Shown one piece after another: positions 8,095 through 17,000 of a stretch of DNA of 64,000 nucleotides. This DNA comes from Rhizobium brockwellii. GTDB lineage: Bacteria > Pseudomonadota > Alphaproteobacteria > Rhizobiales > Rhizobiaceae. Made by a program: the position numbers and the translations under genes. The DNA is taken from NCBI RefSeq assembly GCF_000769405.2, contig NZ_CP053439.1:434001-498000 (forward strand), read 5' to 3'. Below the pieces are notes generated by a model. That model made no database searches and had not been told where the DNA came from. It saw nothing but the letters and a program-made list of their open reading frames with translations. Positions within the stretch are counted from its first letter, which is position 1. Each line of letters starts with the position of its first letter.

Positions 8095-9297
8095 CTATTC
8101 CCAGCACTTCCTACGTTGTGCAAATTGTTCGAGCCTGCGTACGAATAGGGCCTCAGCTTCGAGCCGCTCCGCATCGACTACCTTTAGCTGCTTACGCCCT
8201 TTTTCGATCAGATCAACTGCCACCGCAGGATCTCGGATGCGCAACATGGCGTCGGCCCACTGCTCGGCGTCATCAGCATCGGCCAACAACGCCGCATCAC
8301 CGATCTGCTCGTTAAGGTGCGCCGAATAGATCAGCGGGCGACCGAGCGCCCAAGCTTCCAACGGCGGCAAATTGGTTGGGCCAAAATAAGTCGACATCAC
8401 GACGGCCAGCGCACCTTCGTAGAGTGCGCGCATATGATCGACCGGCACGAAGCCGAGGAATGTCACATTGTCAGATACGCCCAGCTGTTGCGCTTGCTGT
8501 CTTATCCACGCAACATTGCCATGATCCCCACCTGAAAAGACCACGCGTATGTCGGAATCAACCGCTAGCTTTTGTTTTAAGAGTGAGATCGCTTCGAGAA
8601 TGCGGATGTGGTTCTTGTGCGGCCAGAATTGCGCTGGATAGAAATAATAGCCATCCTTCAGCCCATAGTTCTCGAGCGCGGCCACCCGGTCGATCGAATG
8701 CGCTTCAGTTAAGAATGGAGATGGTTCGAAGGGCATCGCAATCATGCGCTCTTCGTCAATTCCGTAGCGAGTGACAATCCTTTTCAGGAGCTGACGTGAG
8801 GCCACCATGATGGCGACGGCACGTGGCAGGCATGTGGAAAAATGCCACTCGCGTTCTTCGAATTTGCCATCGGAACTCACTTCGGGAAATTCAAGATCGT
8901 CCCGATGACAGAGATCGAGGACCGTCGTGATGTAGTTGAGCTTACGGAAGTAATTCGGAGTTGAGGAGTGGGTAACGAAATATGCCAGATCCAAGCCGGT
9001 TTCCAGCAGCGCATTTTCGATCTTGGCTGCCATCCGCGCATTGCCGCTTTCCTTGCGGCCTAAGCGTCGCAACACGGTGCGTGCAATTCGACGTAGCCCC
9101 ACCGGCCCTGCTATAGACAGGTGCTGCGCATGAACCCCTAGCCGTTCAAGATGCTGCAGATTGGCTTCGATTGTCGTGAAAGCCACGACCTCATGCTGTT
9201 TCCCGATGATACGCTGGAGTTGCAGGATCGCATTGAGTGCCTGATTGAATCCTCCACCGACATGTATCGGATTTTCCAGCAAGACGCCAATTTTCAT
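8095..9297 (-). CDS. Glycosyltransferase family 4, first gene of the leftward operon
   Basis: A 400-residue GT-B enzyme starting MKIGVLLENPIHVGGGF, a typical GT4 N-terminus. The C-terminal domain begins at YYFYPAQFWPHKNH and has the EX7E-type block YFGPTNLPPLEAWALGRP. It is related to the GT4 at 3606-4817, suggesting duplication and separate linkages. It is the first gene of the leftward operon, separated from gmd by 472 bp, which must hold the divergent promoters. Confidence 0.88.
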   Translation of the reverse strand: MKIGVLLENPIHVGGGFNQALNAILQLQRIIGKQHEVVAFTTIEANLQHLERLGVHAQHLSIAGPVGLRRIARTVLRRLGRKESGNARMAAKIENALLETGLDLAYFVTHSSTPNYFRKLNYITTVLDLCHRDDLEFPEVSSDGKFEEREWHFSTCLPRAVAIMVASRQLLKRIVTRYGIDEERMIAMPFEPSPFLTEAHSIDRVAALENYGLKDGYYFYPAQFWPHKNHIRILEAISLLKQKLAVDSDIRVVFSGGDHGNVAWIRQQAQQLGVSDNVTFLGFVPVDHMRALYEGALAVVMSTYFGPTNLPPLEAWALGRPLIYSAHLNEQIGDAALLADADDAEQWADAMLRIRDPAVAVDLIEKGRKQLKVVDAERLEAEALFVRRLEQFAQRRKCWE

Positions 9298-9769
9298 GCT
9301 TTAACTAACCTCAGCGTCCACACTGGCAGACGGCTACTTCACATATTGATCAACGCCAGGGAATTACGTCGATTTTCACAGACAATCTGAAAAGCGGATG
9401 CCGTCCCGCCTTTCTCGTTGGATTTGCCTTAGCATATCCTGTGATCACGACAACACCCACAAGGCCCGACATAAGTACGGTCGGAAGCGGTTGAGGGGAT
9501 GTCGTTGCAATCTTGGAACAGAGATCGCCAATTCATTCTCATGGTGCTTGAGCGGCCAGCAAAACCTGGCGCGTGACCGCGAATTGACAGGCAAGATTAC
9601 CTCTTGTTCGGCGAGGATGGCCAAGGAAGAACCGACCGAGGAGGCCTTTATGCTCTTGCAACCTGGGCAGACCGGCCTTAGGACGTCAGTTTACGAAACT
9701 TGGATGGTTTTCAGAGGTATTGCTGCAGATGCGTGCATAGCCGCTGAACTGGGGCATAAACGGTTGTCT
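9298..9769. other. Divergent intergenic region between the polysaccharide operon and gmd
   Basis: 472 bp without a gene that I can support on sequence grounds. It should carry promoters for both directions, but I see no clear -35/-10 pair. The gmd frame stays open through much of it. At 9650 there is an in-frame ATG with a GAGGAGG ribosome site five bases upstream, so gmd may start there and the true gap may be shorter. Confidence 0.5.
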
Positions 9770-10852
9770 ATGAAAAAAGCACTTATTACCGGGGTCACTG
9801 GCCAGGACGGATCCTATCTCGCAGAGTTCTTGCTGTCGAAAGGCTACGAAGTCCACGGCATCAAGCGGCGCTCGTCTTTGATCAATACCGACCGTATTGA
9901 TCACCTATATCAGGACCCCCACGTCGAAGGTCGGCGTTTTGTGCTGCACTACGGCGACATGACCGATTCCTCCAGTCTCATTCGGATCATTCAGCAGGTC
10001 CAGCCGGACGAGATCTACAACCTCGCGGCACAGAGCCATGTGGCGGTGTCTTTCGAGGAGCCGGAATATACGGCGAATTCAGACGCACTCGGCGCGTTGC
10101 GGCTGTTGGAAGCGATCCGCATTCTCGGCCTTGAGAAGAAGACACGCTTCTACCAGGCGTCGACTTCCGAGCTATACGGCTTGGTTCAGGAAATTCCGCA
10201 ACGTGAGACGACGCCGTTCTATCCGCGTTCACCATACGCGGTTGCAAAGCTCTACGCTTACTGGATCACGGTAAACTACCGTGAAGCTTACGGTATCTAT
10301 GCCTGCAACGGCATTCTCTTCAATCATGAAAGCCCGGTCCGCGGTGAAACCTTCGTCACACGCAAGATCACCCGAGCTCTCGCACGCATTAAGCTCGGTC
10401 TTCAGGATCGACTTTATCTCGGCAACCTCAATGCCTCCCGCGACTGGGGTCATGCGCGCGATTATGTCATTATGCAGTGGATGATGTTGCAGCAAGATCA
10501 ACCGGAAGACTTCGTCATCGCCACGGGGGTCCAATACAGTGTGCGGGATTTCGTCGATGCCGCTGCAAAGATCATCGACATGCCGATTCGCTGGGAAGGC
10601 AGTGACCTGGAGGAAAAGGGCTACGATTCCGAGGGACGTTGTATCGTCGCCGTCGACCCGCGCTATTTCCGCCCCACGGAAGTGGAAACACTCCTGGGTG
10701 ATGCGACGAAGGCGCGCGAGAAGCTCGGATGGACGCCAGAGGTGACATTTGCAGAACTCGTATCGGAAATGATGCTCGAGGATCTGCAAGCCGCCAAGCG
10801 TGACGAACTCGTCAAGCAACACGGTTTCACGGCGTATGATCGGCATGAATGA
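9770..10852 (+). CDS. gmd: GDP-mannose 4,6-dehydratase
   Basis: A 360-residue extended SDR converting GDP-D-mannose to GDP-4-keto-6-deoxy-D-mannose in the cytosol. Motifs: [15 protein letters not shown] (residues 7-21), RRSS NADP contact, [15 protein letters not shown] (131-137) with the catalytic T/S/E set, YAVAK (Y156, K160), and [15 protein letters not shown], all diagnostic of Gmd. Start chosen by homology of the N-terminus ([11 protein letters not shown]); its ribosome site is weak, while an in-frame ATG at 9650 has a strong one and would add 40 residues. Followed by fcl, with which it makes GDP-L-fucose or a related 6-deoxyhexose. Confidence 0.96.
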   Translation: MKKALITGVTGQDGSYLAEFLLSKGYEVHGIKRRSSLINTDRIDHLYQDPHVEGRRFVLHYGDMTDSSSLIRIIQQVQPDEIYNLAAQSHVAVSFEEPEYTANSDALGALRLLEAIRILGLEKKTRFYQASTSELYGLVQEIPQRETTPFYPRSPYAVAKLYAYWITVNYREAYGIYACNGILFNHESPVRGETFVTRKITRALARIKLGLQDRLYLGNLNASRDWGHARDYVIMQWMMLQQDQPEDFVIATGVQYSVRDFVDAAAKIIDMPIRWEGSDLEEKGYDSEGRCIVAVDPRYFRPTEVETLLGDATKAREKLGWTPEVTFAELVSEMMLEDLQAAKRDELVKQHGFTAYDRHE

Positions 10853-10856
10853 GGTC

Positions 10857-11786
10857 ATGAAAAAATCGGCCAAGATCTACGTGGCCGGCCACCGCGGCAT
10901 GGTGGGCTCGGCGATTGTCCGCGGCCTGGAGGCGAGCGGCTATGCCAATGTGGTAACGCGTACCCACGCGGAACTCGATTTGACGAGCCAAGTCGATGTG
11001 AGATCCTTTCTCGCGGCGGAAAAGCCGGATTTTATTTTCATGGCCGCTGCGAAGGTCGGAGGCATTCACGCCAACAATACTTATCGCGCTGATTTCCTCT
11101 ATCAGAACCTCATGATCGAAGCGAACATCGTCGATGCGGCCCACAGGGCAGGCGTCGAGCGCATGCTTTTCCTCGGGTCGAGCTGTATATATCCGCGCAA
11201 CTGTCCTCAGCCGATCTCTGAAGATTACCTGCTCACGGGGCCGCTGGAGCAGACGAACGAACCCTATTCCATAGCCAAAATCGCCGGCATCAAATTGTGC
11301 GAGAATTATAATCGCCAATTCGACACGCGTTATTATTCTGCCATGCCGACCAATCTTTATGGGCCGAACGACAGCTACGATCCGGCAAACAGCCACGTTT
11401 TGCCTGCTCTGATTCGTAAGGCGCACGAAGCCAAGATTTCCGGGGCTAAGGAAATGGTTGTCTGGGGAACGGGAAAGCCGCTACGCGAATTCCTCTACGT
11501 CGACGATCTTGCGGAAGCCTCCATTTTCCTCATGGAGAATGACGTACGGGAGCCCATGCTCAACATTGGCGTGGGAGAGGATCTGTCCGTGGCAGATTTG
11601 GCTGGAAAGATCATCCAGATTGTCGGCTTTGAAGGAGAGCTGGTATTCGACAGGTCGAAGCCGGACGGCACGCCTCGCAAACTTTTGAATGTCGATCGTA
11701 TCAATCGACTTGGCTGGTCGGCAAAAACGAAGCTGGATGACGGGATTGCGCTCGCCTACAACGATTTTGTCTCGCGATACAGCTGA
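10857..11786 (+). CDS. fcl: GDP-L-fucose synthase
   Basis: A 309-residue SDR catalysing 3,5-epimerisation and 4-reduction of GDP-4-keto-6-deoxymannose to GDP-L-fucose. It shows [11 protein letters not shown] (residues 10-20), [14 protein letters not shown], the SSC serine/cysteine pair (108-110), PYSIAKIAG (Y137, K141) and the substrate-loop [10 protein letters not shown]. Start taken at ATG 10857, 4 nt after the gmd stop, with TGAGG just upstream; ATG 10845, overlapping the gmd end, is an alternative. The product fits an exported glycan containing fucose. Confidence 0.96.
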   Translation: MKKSAKIYVAGHRGMVGSAIVRGLEASGYANVVTRTHAELDLTSQVDVRSFLAAEKPDFIFMAAAKVGGIHANNTYRADFLYQNLMIEANIVDAAHRAGVERMLFLGSSCIYPRNCPQPISEDYLLTGPLEQTNEPYSIAKIAGIKLCENYNRQFDTRYYSAMPTNLYGPNDSYDPANSHVLPALIRKAHEAKISGAKEMVVWGTGKPLREFLYVDDLAEASIFLMENDVREPMLNIGVGEDLSVADLAGKIIQIVGFEGELVFDRSKPDGTPRKLLNVDRINRLGWSAKTKLDDGIALAYNDFVSRYS

Positions 11787-11807
11787 CCAACAACAGGTCC
11801 ATTGCTA

Positions 11808-11890
11808 AGAGCATTTCCGTTTTTCTTCGAATTACGGAAATGCTCTATTTCTTTGTTTTCACGCAATTTCGGACGCAAAACCGCTGCGCG
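11808..11890 (+). repeat. AB-type two-hairpin intergenic element, copy 1
   Basis: Hairpin A has perfect 13-bp arms AGAGCATTTCCGT (11808-11820) and ACGGAAATGCTCT (11834-11846). A linker TTTCTTTGTTTTC follows, then the start of hairpin B, CAATTTCGGACGCAAAACC. B is truncated after CGCTGCGCG. Hairpin A is the same sequence as in the inverted copy at 48787-48885. It lies 21 bp after the fcl stop but has no immediate poly-U tail. Confidence 0.85.
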
Positions 11891-12044
11891 GATTGAGCTT
11901 GAATCCCTATAGTTTGGCTACCCCTGCAGATGGTTGTGAACCATCAGTATGAGCGTGGGAGTATTGCCAATTCCAACAGCGCACCGACAGAAAGCGTCAT
12001 CCGCAATCCTGTCTGCTTCTTTATGTTCGATGCGAGTGAAATAC

Positions 12045-12118
12045 TGGCTGGGGAACCTGGATTCGAACCAAGATTAACGGAGTCAGAGTCCGTCGTTCTA
12101 CCATTGAACTATTCCCCA
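12045..12118 (-). tRNA. tRNA-Gln (anticodon CTG)
   Basis: A 74-nt leftward tRNA gene. The acceptor stem TGGGGAA pairs with TTCCCCA, followed by discriminator G and encoded CCA. The D-arm contains TTCAATGG-TAGAA, the anticodon arm is ACGGA-CTCTGAC-TCCGT with anticodon CTG (complement of 12084-12086), and the T-arm has GGTTCGAATCC. UGGGG-type starts are usual for glutamine tRNAs. Confidence 0.96.
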
Positions 12119-12360
12119 GCATAAGCAAACCGGCGGGCGGTCGGCTGGTGTGCGGCGCTTATAACCAAAACCCGGAGGATTGCAAATAGCTGTTTTGAAA
12201 AAAATCGGTGCTGCCGCGGAAAGGTGAAACCGCTGCAAATCCCCTGTCCAAAAAAGAATTTGGCGATTTCGGCAGGCGCTGATATTCTTGCCGCAACGCA
12301 AAAATCGAATGAGCGCCTGCTGCATATCTCAAGACTTGCGCGGCGCGGTGGAAAAACAAC

Positions 12361-13929
12361 GTGGAAGACCCCGAAGGCGGCGCAAAGCCGCAATTTGACG
12401 GGGCGTCGGCGGCAGGGCGCAAGGACGGCAAGAAGTCCAGGCGCCGCAAGGGCAAACGTGGCGGGCAATCCCGCAACGCGGCCCATCCCGCTTCGCATGA
12501 GCCTTCCGGCGGTGCCGGACAGCCTGCGCGCCCGATGGAAGATGCAGCCGGCAATCCGGCCCGCAAGCGCAAGCGTCGCCGTCGTGGCGGCCATGGTGCT
12601 GCGCAGGATGGTTCACTTCAACCTCATGTGATGGAACAGGCCGGAGCGGCAGATCATGCCGCCCGCTCCGATGGCGATTCGGCGCCCAGCCGTCGCAACC
12701 GCCGCAAGCATCGCGGCAAGCGCGGTCTGCAGGGCCGGCCGCTGACACCGGCAAAACCATCAGGTGTCTCGCAACAGGAACGCCGCGCGGAAGAGACGGC
12801 GCTCGGTGGCGAACTGCGTGAAACACTGAATGGCGCGAGCGCCAACCGCAGGGGCCGCCAGGAAAGCCATGCCCATTCCGGGCATCAGGGGGATCGCCAG
12901 GCCGGCGAGCATGTGTGGCCGGAGGAGCTCTATGCAGCCCTCGATCTCGGCACCAACAATTGCCGCCTCCTCATTGCCCAGCCGACCCGTCCGGGACAAT
13001 TTCGCGTCGTCGATGCCTTTTCCCGCATCGTGCGCCTCGGCGAAGGCCTTGCGGCCAGCGGCCGTCTGTCGGATGAGGCGATGGAGAGGGCGATCGAGGC
13101 GTTGAGGATCTGCGCCTCCAAGCTCAGGAACCGGGAGATCCGCCGCATGCGGCTGATCGCCACCGAAGCTTGCCGCCAGGCCGTCAATGGCGAGGAATTC
13201 CTCAGCCGGGTCGTTGCCGAAACCGGCCTTGCGCTCGAGATCATCGATCGCGAGACCGAAGCGCGGCTTGCCGTCTCCGGCTGCTCCTCGCTGGTCGGTC
13301 GCGAGACGCGCTCCGTCGTGCTGTTCGATATCGGCGGCGGTTCGTCGGAGATCGCCGTCATCCGTATCGGCGACAATCGCTTCAGCCGCCTTGCCAATCA
13401 CATCACCCACTGGACCTCGCTGCCGGTCGGCGTCGTGACGCTGTCGGAGCGCCATGGCGGGCACGACGTCACGCCGGAGGCCTTCGAAGGCATGGTGCGT
13501 GAAGTCGAAGGCATGCTGGGAAGCTTCAATTGCCCGGAGATCGAGGTCGCCCAGAGCGGCGATTTTCACCTGATCGGCACATCGGGCACGGTGACAACGC
13601 TTGCCGGCGTGCATCTCGACCTGCCGCGTTATGACCGGCGCAAGGTCGATGGCATCTGGCTGTCCGACGACGAGGTCTCCGCCATGCAGGCAAAGCTGCT
13701 CTCCTGGGATTTCGCAAGCCGCGCCGCCAATCCCTGCATTGGGCCCGATCGGGCCGATCTGGTGCTCGCCGGTTGCGCCATTCTCGAGGCGATCCGCCGC
13801 CGTTGGCCGAGCCCGCGCATGCGGGTTGCCGATCGCGGCTTGAGGGAAGGTCTGCTCACCGACATGATGGCCGATGACGGCGTGTGGCGGCGCAATCGCA
13901 ACCGCCGCGGCCAGCGCGTGAGATCGTGA
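12361..13929 (+). CDS. Ppx/GppA-family phosphatase with basic N-terminal extension
   Basis: A 522-residue protein. Residues 1 to about 185 are low-complexity and rich in Lys, Arg, Gly and Ser (GKKSRRRKGKRGG, RKRKRRRRGG, NRRKHRGKRG). The catalytic ASKHA fold then begins at LYAALDLGTNN and includes LIATEACR, IDRETEARL and the second phosphate loop FDIGGGSSE. Members hydrolyse polyphosphate or pppGpp. At about 330 residues the core is the short GppA/Ppx type without the C-terminal HD region. Start is GTG 12361. rlmE follows 14 nt on, so the pair is probably an operon. The basic tail may bind RNA, ribosomes or polyphosphate (inference). Confidence 0.88.
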   Translation: MEDPEGGAKPQFDGASAAGRKDGKKSRRRKGKRGGQSRNAAHPASHEPSGGAGQPARPMEDAAGNPARKRKRRRRGGHGAAQDGSLQPHVMEQAGAADHAARSDGDSAPSRRNRRKHRGKRGLQGRPLTPAKPSGVSQQERRAEETALGGELRETLNGASANRRGRQESHAHSGHQGDRQAGEHVWPEELYAALDLGTNNCRLLIAQPTRPGQFRVVDAFSRIVRLGEGLAASGRLSDEAMERAIEALRICASKLRNREIRRMRLIATEACRQAVNGEEFLSRVVAETGLALEIIDRETEARLAVSGCSSLVGRETRSVVLFDIGGGSSEIAVIRIGDNRFSRLANHITHWTSLPVGVVTLSERHGGHDVTPEAFEGMVREVEGMLGSFNCPEIEVAQSGDFHLIGTSGTVTTLAGVHLDLPRYDRRKVDGIWLSDDEVSAMQAKLLSWDFASRAANPCIGPDRADLVLAGCAILEAIRRRWPSPRMRVADRGLREGLLTDMMADDGVWRRNRNRRGQRVRS

Positions 13930-13943
13930 GATAAGGAATAGGC

Positions 13944-14663
13944 ATGACCAAGGCACCGATCGCGGGAAACCGCACCGGCCGCAAGCTCGGCCAGCGCGTC
14001 AAGAACAAGAAGATGAAGGCCTCCTCCCGCCAATGGCTGGAGCGCCACATCAACGATCCCTATGTGCAGCGCGCCCAGCTTGAAGGCTATCGCGCCCGGG
14101 CTGCCTTCAAGCTGCTGGAGATCGACGAGAAACATCACATCCTGCGCGGCGCCAGGCGCATCATCGATCTGGGGGCCGCTCCCGGCAGCTGGTCGCAGAT
14201 CGCCGCCAAGGTCACCGGCTCGACGGATGATGATATTCGTGTGGCTGCGATCGATTTCCTTGAAATGACCCAGCTGCCGGGGGTCAAGATCCTGCAGCTC
14301 GACTTCCTCGATCCCAGTGCGCCGGAAAAGCTGTTGGAGGCCGTCGGCGGCACGCCTGATCTCGTCATATCCGACATGGCGGCGCCGACCACCGGCCACC
14401 ACCGCACCGACCATCTGCGCACCATGCATCTCTGTGAGGTGGCGGCGCATTTCGCCGTCGAAGTGCTGGGGGAAGGCGGGCACTTCCTCACCAAGACCTT
14501 TCAGGGCGGCACCGAGCGTGAGTTGCTCGCCATGCTCAAGCAGAACTTCCGCCAGGTCGTCCATGTCAAACCGAACTCGTCGCGCGCCGAATCGGTCGAG
14601 ATGTTCCTGCTGGCCAAGGGGTTCAAGGGGCGCAAGGCTGAGGGCGACGCTGAAGAAGCTTGA
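13944..14663 (+). CDS. rlmE: 23S rRNA (uridine-2'-O-)-methyltransferase RlmE (FtsJ/RrmJ)
   Basis: A 239-residue enzyme that methylates the ribose of the A-loop uridine (U2552 in E. coli) of 23S rRNA. SAM motif [14 protein letters not shown] lies at residues 72-85. The catalytic K-D-K-E set is visible as K56 (RAAFKLLE), D144 (VISDMAAP), K184 (FLTKTFQG) and E219 (SRAESVEMF), with spacing close to the E. coli enzyme. A basic N-terminus of about 30 residues precedes the fold. ATG 13944 has an AAGGA ribosome site. Co-directional with the Ppx gene 14 bp upstream. Confidence 0.96.
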   Translation: MTKAPIAGNRTGRKLGQRVKNKKMKASSRQWLERHINDPYVQRAQLEGYRARAAFKLLEIDEKHHILRGARRIIDLGAAPGSWSQIAAKVTGSTDDDIRVAAIDFLEMTQLPGVKILQLDFLDPSAPEKLLEAVGGTPDLVISDMAAPTTGHHRTDHLRTMHLCEVAAHFAVEVLGEGGHFLTKTFQGGTERELLAMLKQNFRQVVHVKPNSSRAESVEMFLLAKGFKGRKAEGDAEEA

Positions 14664-14698
14664 TCTTCGGGCCGGTCCTGACGGATGATGGCAATCGA

Positions 14699-14799
14699 CT
14701 GCATAGCTCCTTAAAACGGTATCGAATTAAGGATGAGATATGCAGCAATGGAAAGCGTTGCCGCGTCCTTGCGCATCTGAAAGGGCGCGCGGCGCGGCA
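14699..14799 (+). repeat. DC-type two-hairpin intergenic element, copy 1
   Basis: Hairpin D: CTGCATAGCTCCTTAA (14699-14714) pairs imperfectly with TTAAGGATGAGATATGCAG (14727-14745). The link CAATGGAAAG leads to hairpin C, GCCGCG (14760-14765) with CGCGGC (14788-14793). Same order and sequence core as the element at 42551-42657. Lies between rlmE and the VOC gene. Confidence 0.75.
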
Positions 14800-14819
14800 G
14801 GATTTGAACCGCTGATCCC

Positions 14820-15203
14820 ATGCTTCTTTACGTCACGCTCGGAACCAACGACCTCTATCGCGCAGGGCATTTTTATGATGCCGTGCTGTCTCCCCTCGGC
14901 TATCGCCGCCAGCGCTCTTCCGAAGAGGAAATCGGTTATGCCGCCGAGGGCGATACGCGCTGCCGCTTCTGGGTGGTGACGCCGTTCAATCGCCGCCGGG
15001 CGACCGCAGGCAATGGCGCCATGATCGCGCTTGCAGCCGAAACGCGGGCGGATGTCGACGCCTTCCATGCGGCGGCAATCGCGGCAGGCGCCGTGGATGA
15101 GGGCGAGCCCGGCCTGCGCTCCTACCATGCCCATTTCTATGCCGCCTATGTGCGTGATCTCGACGGCAACAAGCTCTCTGCCGTCTGCGAAAGCCCGGAG
15201 TAA
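14820..15203 (+). CDS. VOC-family (glyoxalase/dioxygenase fold) protein
   Basis: A 127-residue single-domain vicinal-oxygen-chelate protein. The N-terminus LLYVTLGTNDLYRAGHFYDAVL and the C-terminal YAAYVRDLDGNKLSAVC show the paired beta-alpha-beta-beta-beta modules, with the glyoxalase-like DLDGN turn. A candidate metal His is present in SYHAHFYAAY. Such proteins often detoxify metabolites or bind antibiotics; no substrate can be assigned. A DC element sits just upstream and an AB element just downstream. Confidence 0.8.
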   Translation: MLLYVTLGTNDLYRAGHFYDAVLSPLGYRRQRSSEEEIGYAAEGDTRCRFWVVTPFNRRRATAGNGAMIALAAETRADVDAFHAAAIAAGAVDEGEPGLRSYHAHFYAAYVRDLDGNKLSAVCESPE

Positions 15204-15213
15204 TGGCTGCCTG

Positions 15214-15306
15214 AAGCGCGTCGCAATCTTTCAGATTCGCTCCTCGCGCTTGAGGTCTTTGTTTCCACGTTACCGCAAAACCGCTGCACACTTTTGCGCG
15301 ACATGC
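15214..15306 (+). repeat. AB-type two-hairpin intergenic element, copy 2
   Basis: Hairpin A variant with arms AAGCGCG (15214-15220) and CGCGCTT (15245-15251), a TCTTTGTTT linker, then hairpin B CGCAAAACC...TTTTGCG (15274-15298). It ends one base before the stop codon of the leftward MFS gene. The B core CAAAACCGCTGC is shared with the copies at 11808 and 52991, and in inverted form with 48787. Confidence 0.75.
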
Positions 15307-15307
15307 T

Positions 15308-16732
15308 TTATTTCACCGCGTGCTGTTCGGCTTCAACAGTTGCTGCCGTCAGCGCCTTCGAACGGTGGCCCGAAACGAGCGCGCCGGCATTGCGGTCCAT
15401 CCGGATGAAGGGAATGGTCGCAATGACAGTCAGTCCGGCGATGATGTAGAAGGCGAGGTGGAAATCGGCCACTTGCAGCGCTTCGCCGCGGAAATAGATC
15501 GAGCTCTCCAGGATGGCGGCGGCGACCGCAACACCGAGCGCCAGGCTGACCTGCTGCATCACCGAGCTCATCGATGTCGCTTGGCTGGCTTCCGCATCAT
15601 CGATATCGGCGAAGGCAAGCGCATTCACCCCGGTGAACATGAAGGAGCGGGAGAAGCCGCCGAGCAGCAGCACGCCGATGATGACGAGATGCGGCGTCGA
15701 CGGCGTGAACAGGCCGGTGACGACAGTCACCAGGGTCGTCACCATGGCGGCGCTGAGAAGTGTGGTGCGGAAGCCGGCGGCGGCGAAGACGCGCTTTGCC
15801 ATGAACTTGGTGGTGATCGCCCCGATCGCGCCGGCAAAGGTGATGAGGCCGGATTGGAACGGCGTCAACCCGAAGCCGAGCTGCAGCATCAACGGCGTCA
15901 GGAAGGGCATGGCGCCGACGCAAATGCGAAACAGCATGCCGCCCAGAGTGGAGGCCCGAAACGTCGGGTTCTTGAACAGGTTGAGATTGAGGATCGGCGC
16001 CGGATGACGCTTGGCATGGCGCACGTAGAGGACGCCGCAGATGAGGCCGATCAAGGTGGCGGTGACGCCGATGATCGGGGGCAGGGCCGGCAGACTGACC
16101 ACCGACAGTCCGAAGACGACGCCCGCAGCCGATAGCGAGGTCAGCACGAAACCGGTGAAATCGAGCCGCGGCGGCGCCGTCGCTTCCACTTCCGGCAGAA
16201 AAATCGTCGCAAGCCAGATGCCGATGATGCCGACCGGCACGTTGATCAGGAAGATCCAGTGCCAGCTGAAATAGGTGGTGATGAAGCCGCCGAGCGGCGG
16301 TCCTGTGAGCGGACCGACCAGCGCGGGGATGGTGAGCAGCGCCATGGCCGAGACCAGATCGCTGCGCTTCGTGGTGCGCACCAGCACGAGGCGGCCGACC
16401 GGTGTCATCATCGCGCCGCCCATGCCCTGCAGGAAGCGGGCAAAGACGAATTCGACGAGGTTGGAAGAGACGGCGCAGAAAATCGAGCCGATGACGAAGA
16501 CCGAGATGGCAAGGCGGAAGATCTTCTTGGCGCCGAACCTGTCGGCCATCCAGCCGCTGACCGGGATGAACACCGCCAGCGCCACCATGTAGGAGGTCAG
16601 CGCCAGCTTCAGCGTGATCGGCCCGACATTGAGATCCGCTGCGATCGCCGGCAGCGCCGTCGCAATGACGGTCGAGTCCATCTGTTCCATGAAGAGGGCG
16701 ACGGCAAGGATCAGCGGGACGATGCGATTCAT
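15308..16732 (-). CDS. MFS drug exporter, DHA2/EmrB-like
   Basis: A 474-residue inner-membrane protein with about 14 hydrophobic segments, the DHA2 arrangement. It starts MNRIVPLILAVALFMEQMDST, where the DST of helix 1 is typical (D1 motif). Motif A GWMADRFGAKK lies after helix 2, and antiporter motif C is seen as GPLTGPPLGG in helix 5. Start ATG 16732 was chosen because the frame upstream to 16915 has no transporter-like sequence. Probably proton-driven efflux. Divergent from the metallo-hydrolase gene 268 bp away. Substrate unknown. Confidence 0.92.
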   Translation of the reverse strand: MNRIVPLILAVALFMEQMDSTVIATALPAIAADLNVGPITLKLALTSYMVALAVFIPVSGWMADRFGAKKIFRLAISVFVIGSIFCAVSSNLVEFVFARFLQGMGGAMMTPVGRLVLVRTTKRSDLVSAMALLTIPALVGPLTGPPLGGFITTYFSWHWIFLINVPVGIIGIWLATIFLPEVEATAPPRLDFTGFVLTSLSAAGVVFGLSVVSLPALPPIIGVTATLIGLICGVLYVRHAKRHPAPILNLNLFKNPTFRASTLGGMLFRICVGAMPFLTPLMLQLGFGLTPFQSGLITFAGAIGAITTKFMAKRVFAAAGFRTTLLSAAMVTTLVTVVTGLFTPSTPHLVIIGVLLLGGFSRSFMFTGVNALAFADIDDAEASQATSMSSVMQQVSLALGVAVAAAILESSIYFRGEALQVADFHLAFYIIAGLTVIATIPFIRMDRNAGALVSGHRSKALTAATVEAEQHAVK

Positions 16733-17000
16733 AGGCGGGAGCCTTGATGGGGCAGCGGATTGGAGCTGGAAAGGCCCGTGCTGTTTAGTCCCAGCGGCGG
16801 GTTCTGCCAATCCCCAAATCCGGGTCGACGACACGTTTGCTTCACGTCTGCGTGAGACGACTTGCGCATTAACGTCGCTTGTCAAGATTGACATATGTTT
16901 ACCTGGCCGGGGCAAGAAATCCGGCCGGAATCGACACTGGGGGCCGTGCGGTGACGCAGCTGCACGTCATGAAGGCCTGCACGTCATGAAGGATGGACAT

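Larger units (their letters stand above)
11787..12360. other. Intergenic region with repeat element and tRNA-Gln
   Basis: 574 bp between fcl and the Ppx gene. It contains a two-hairpin repeat (11808-11890) and a leftward tRNA-Gln (12045-12118). I see no protein gene. The 240 bp after the tRNA gene lead into the GTG-initiated Ppx frame. Confidence 0.7.

Noticed and set aside
11808..11846. Hairpin A after fcl as an intrinsic terminator
   Set aside because: No T run directly after the stem, and the same hairpin occurs in the inverted orientation between divergent genes at 48847; better explained as a repeat.
14790..14822. tRNA-like GGATTTGAACC near the VOC start
   Set aside because: No cloverleaf around it; only a T-arm-like string at the tail of a repeat element.
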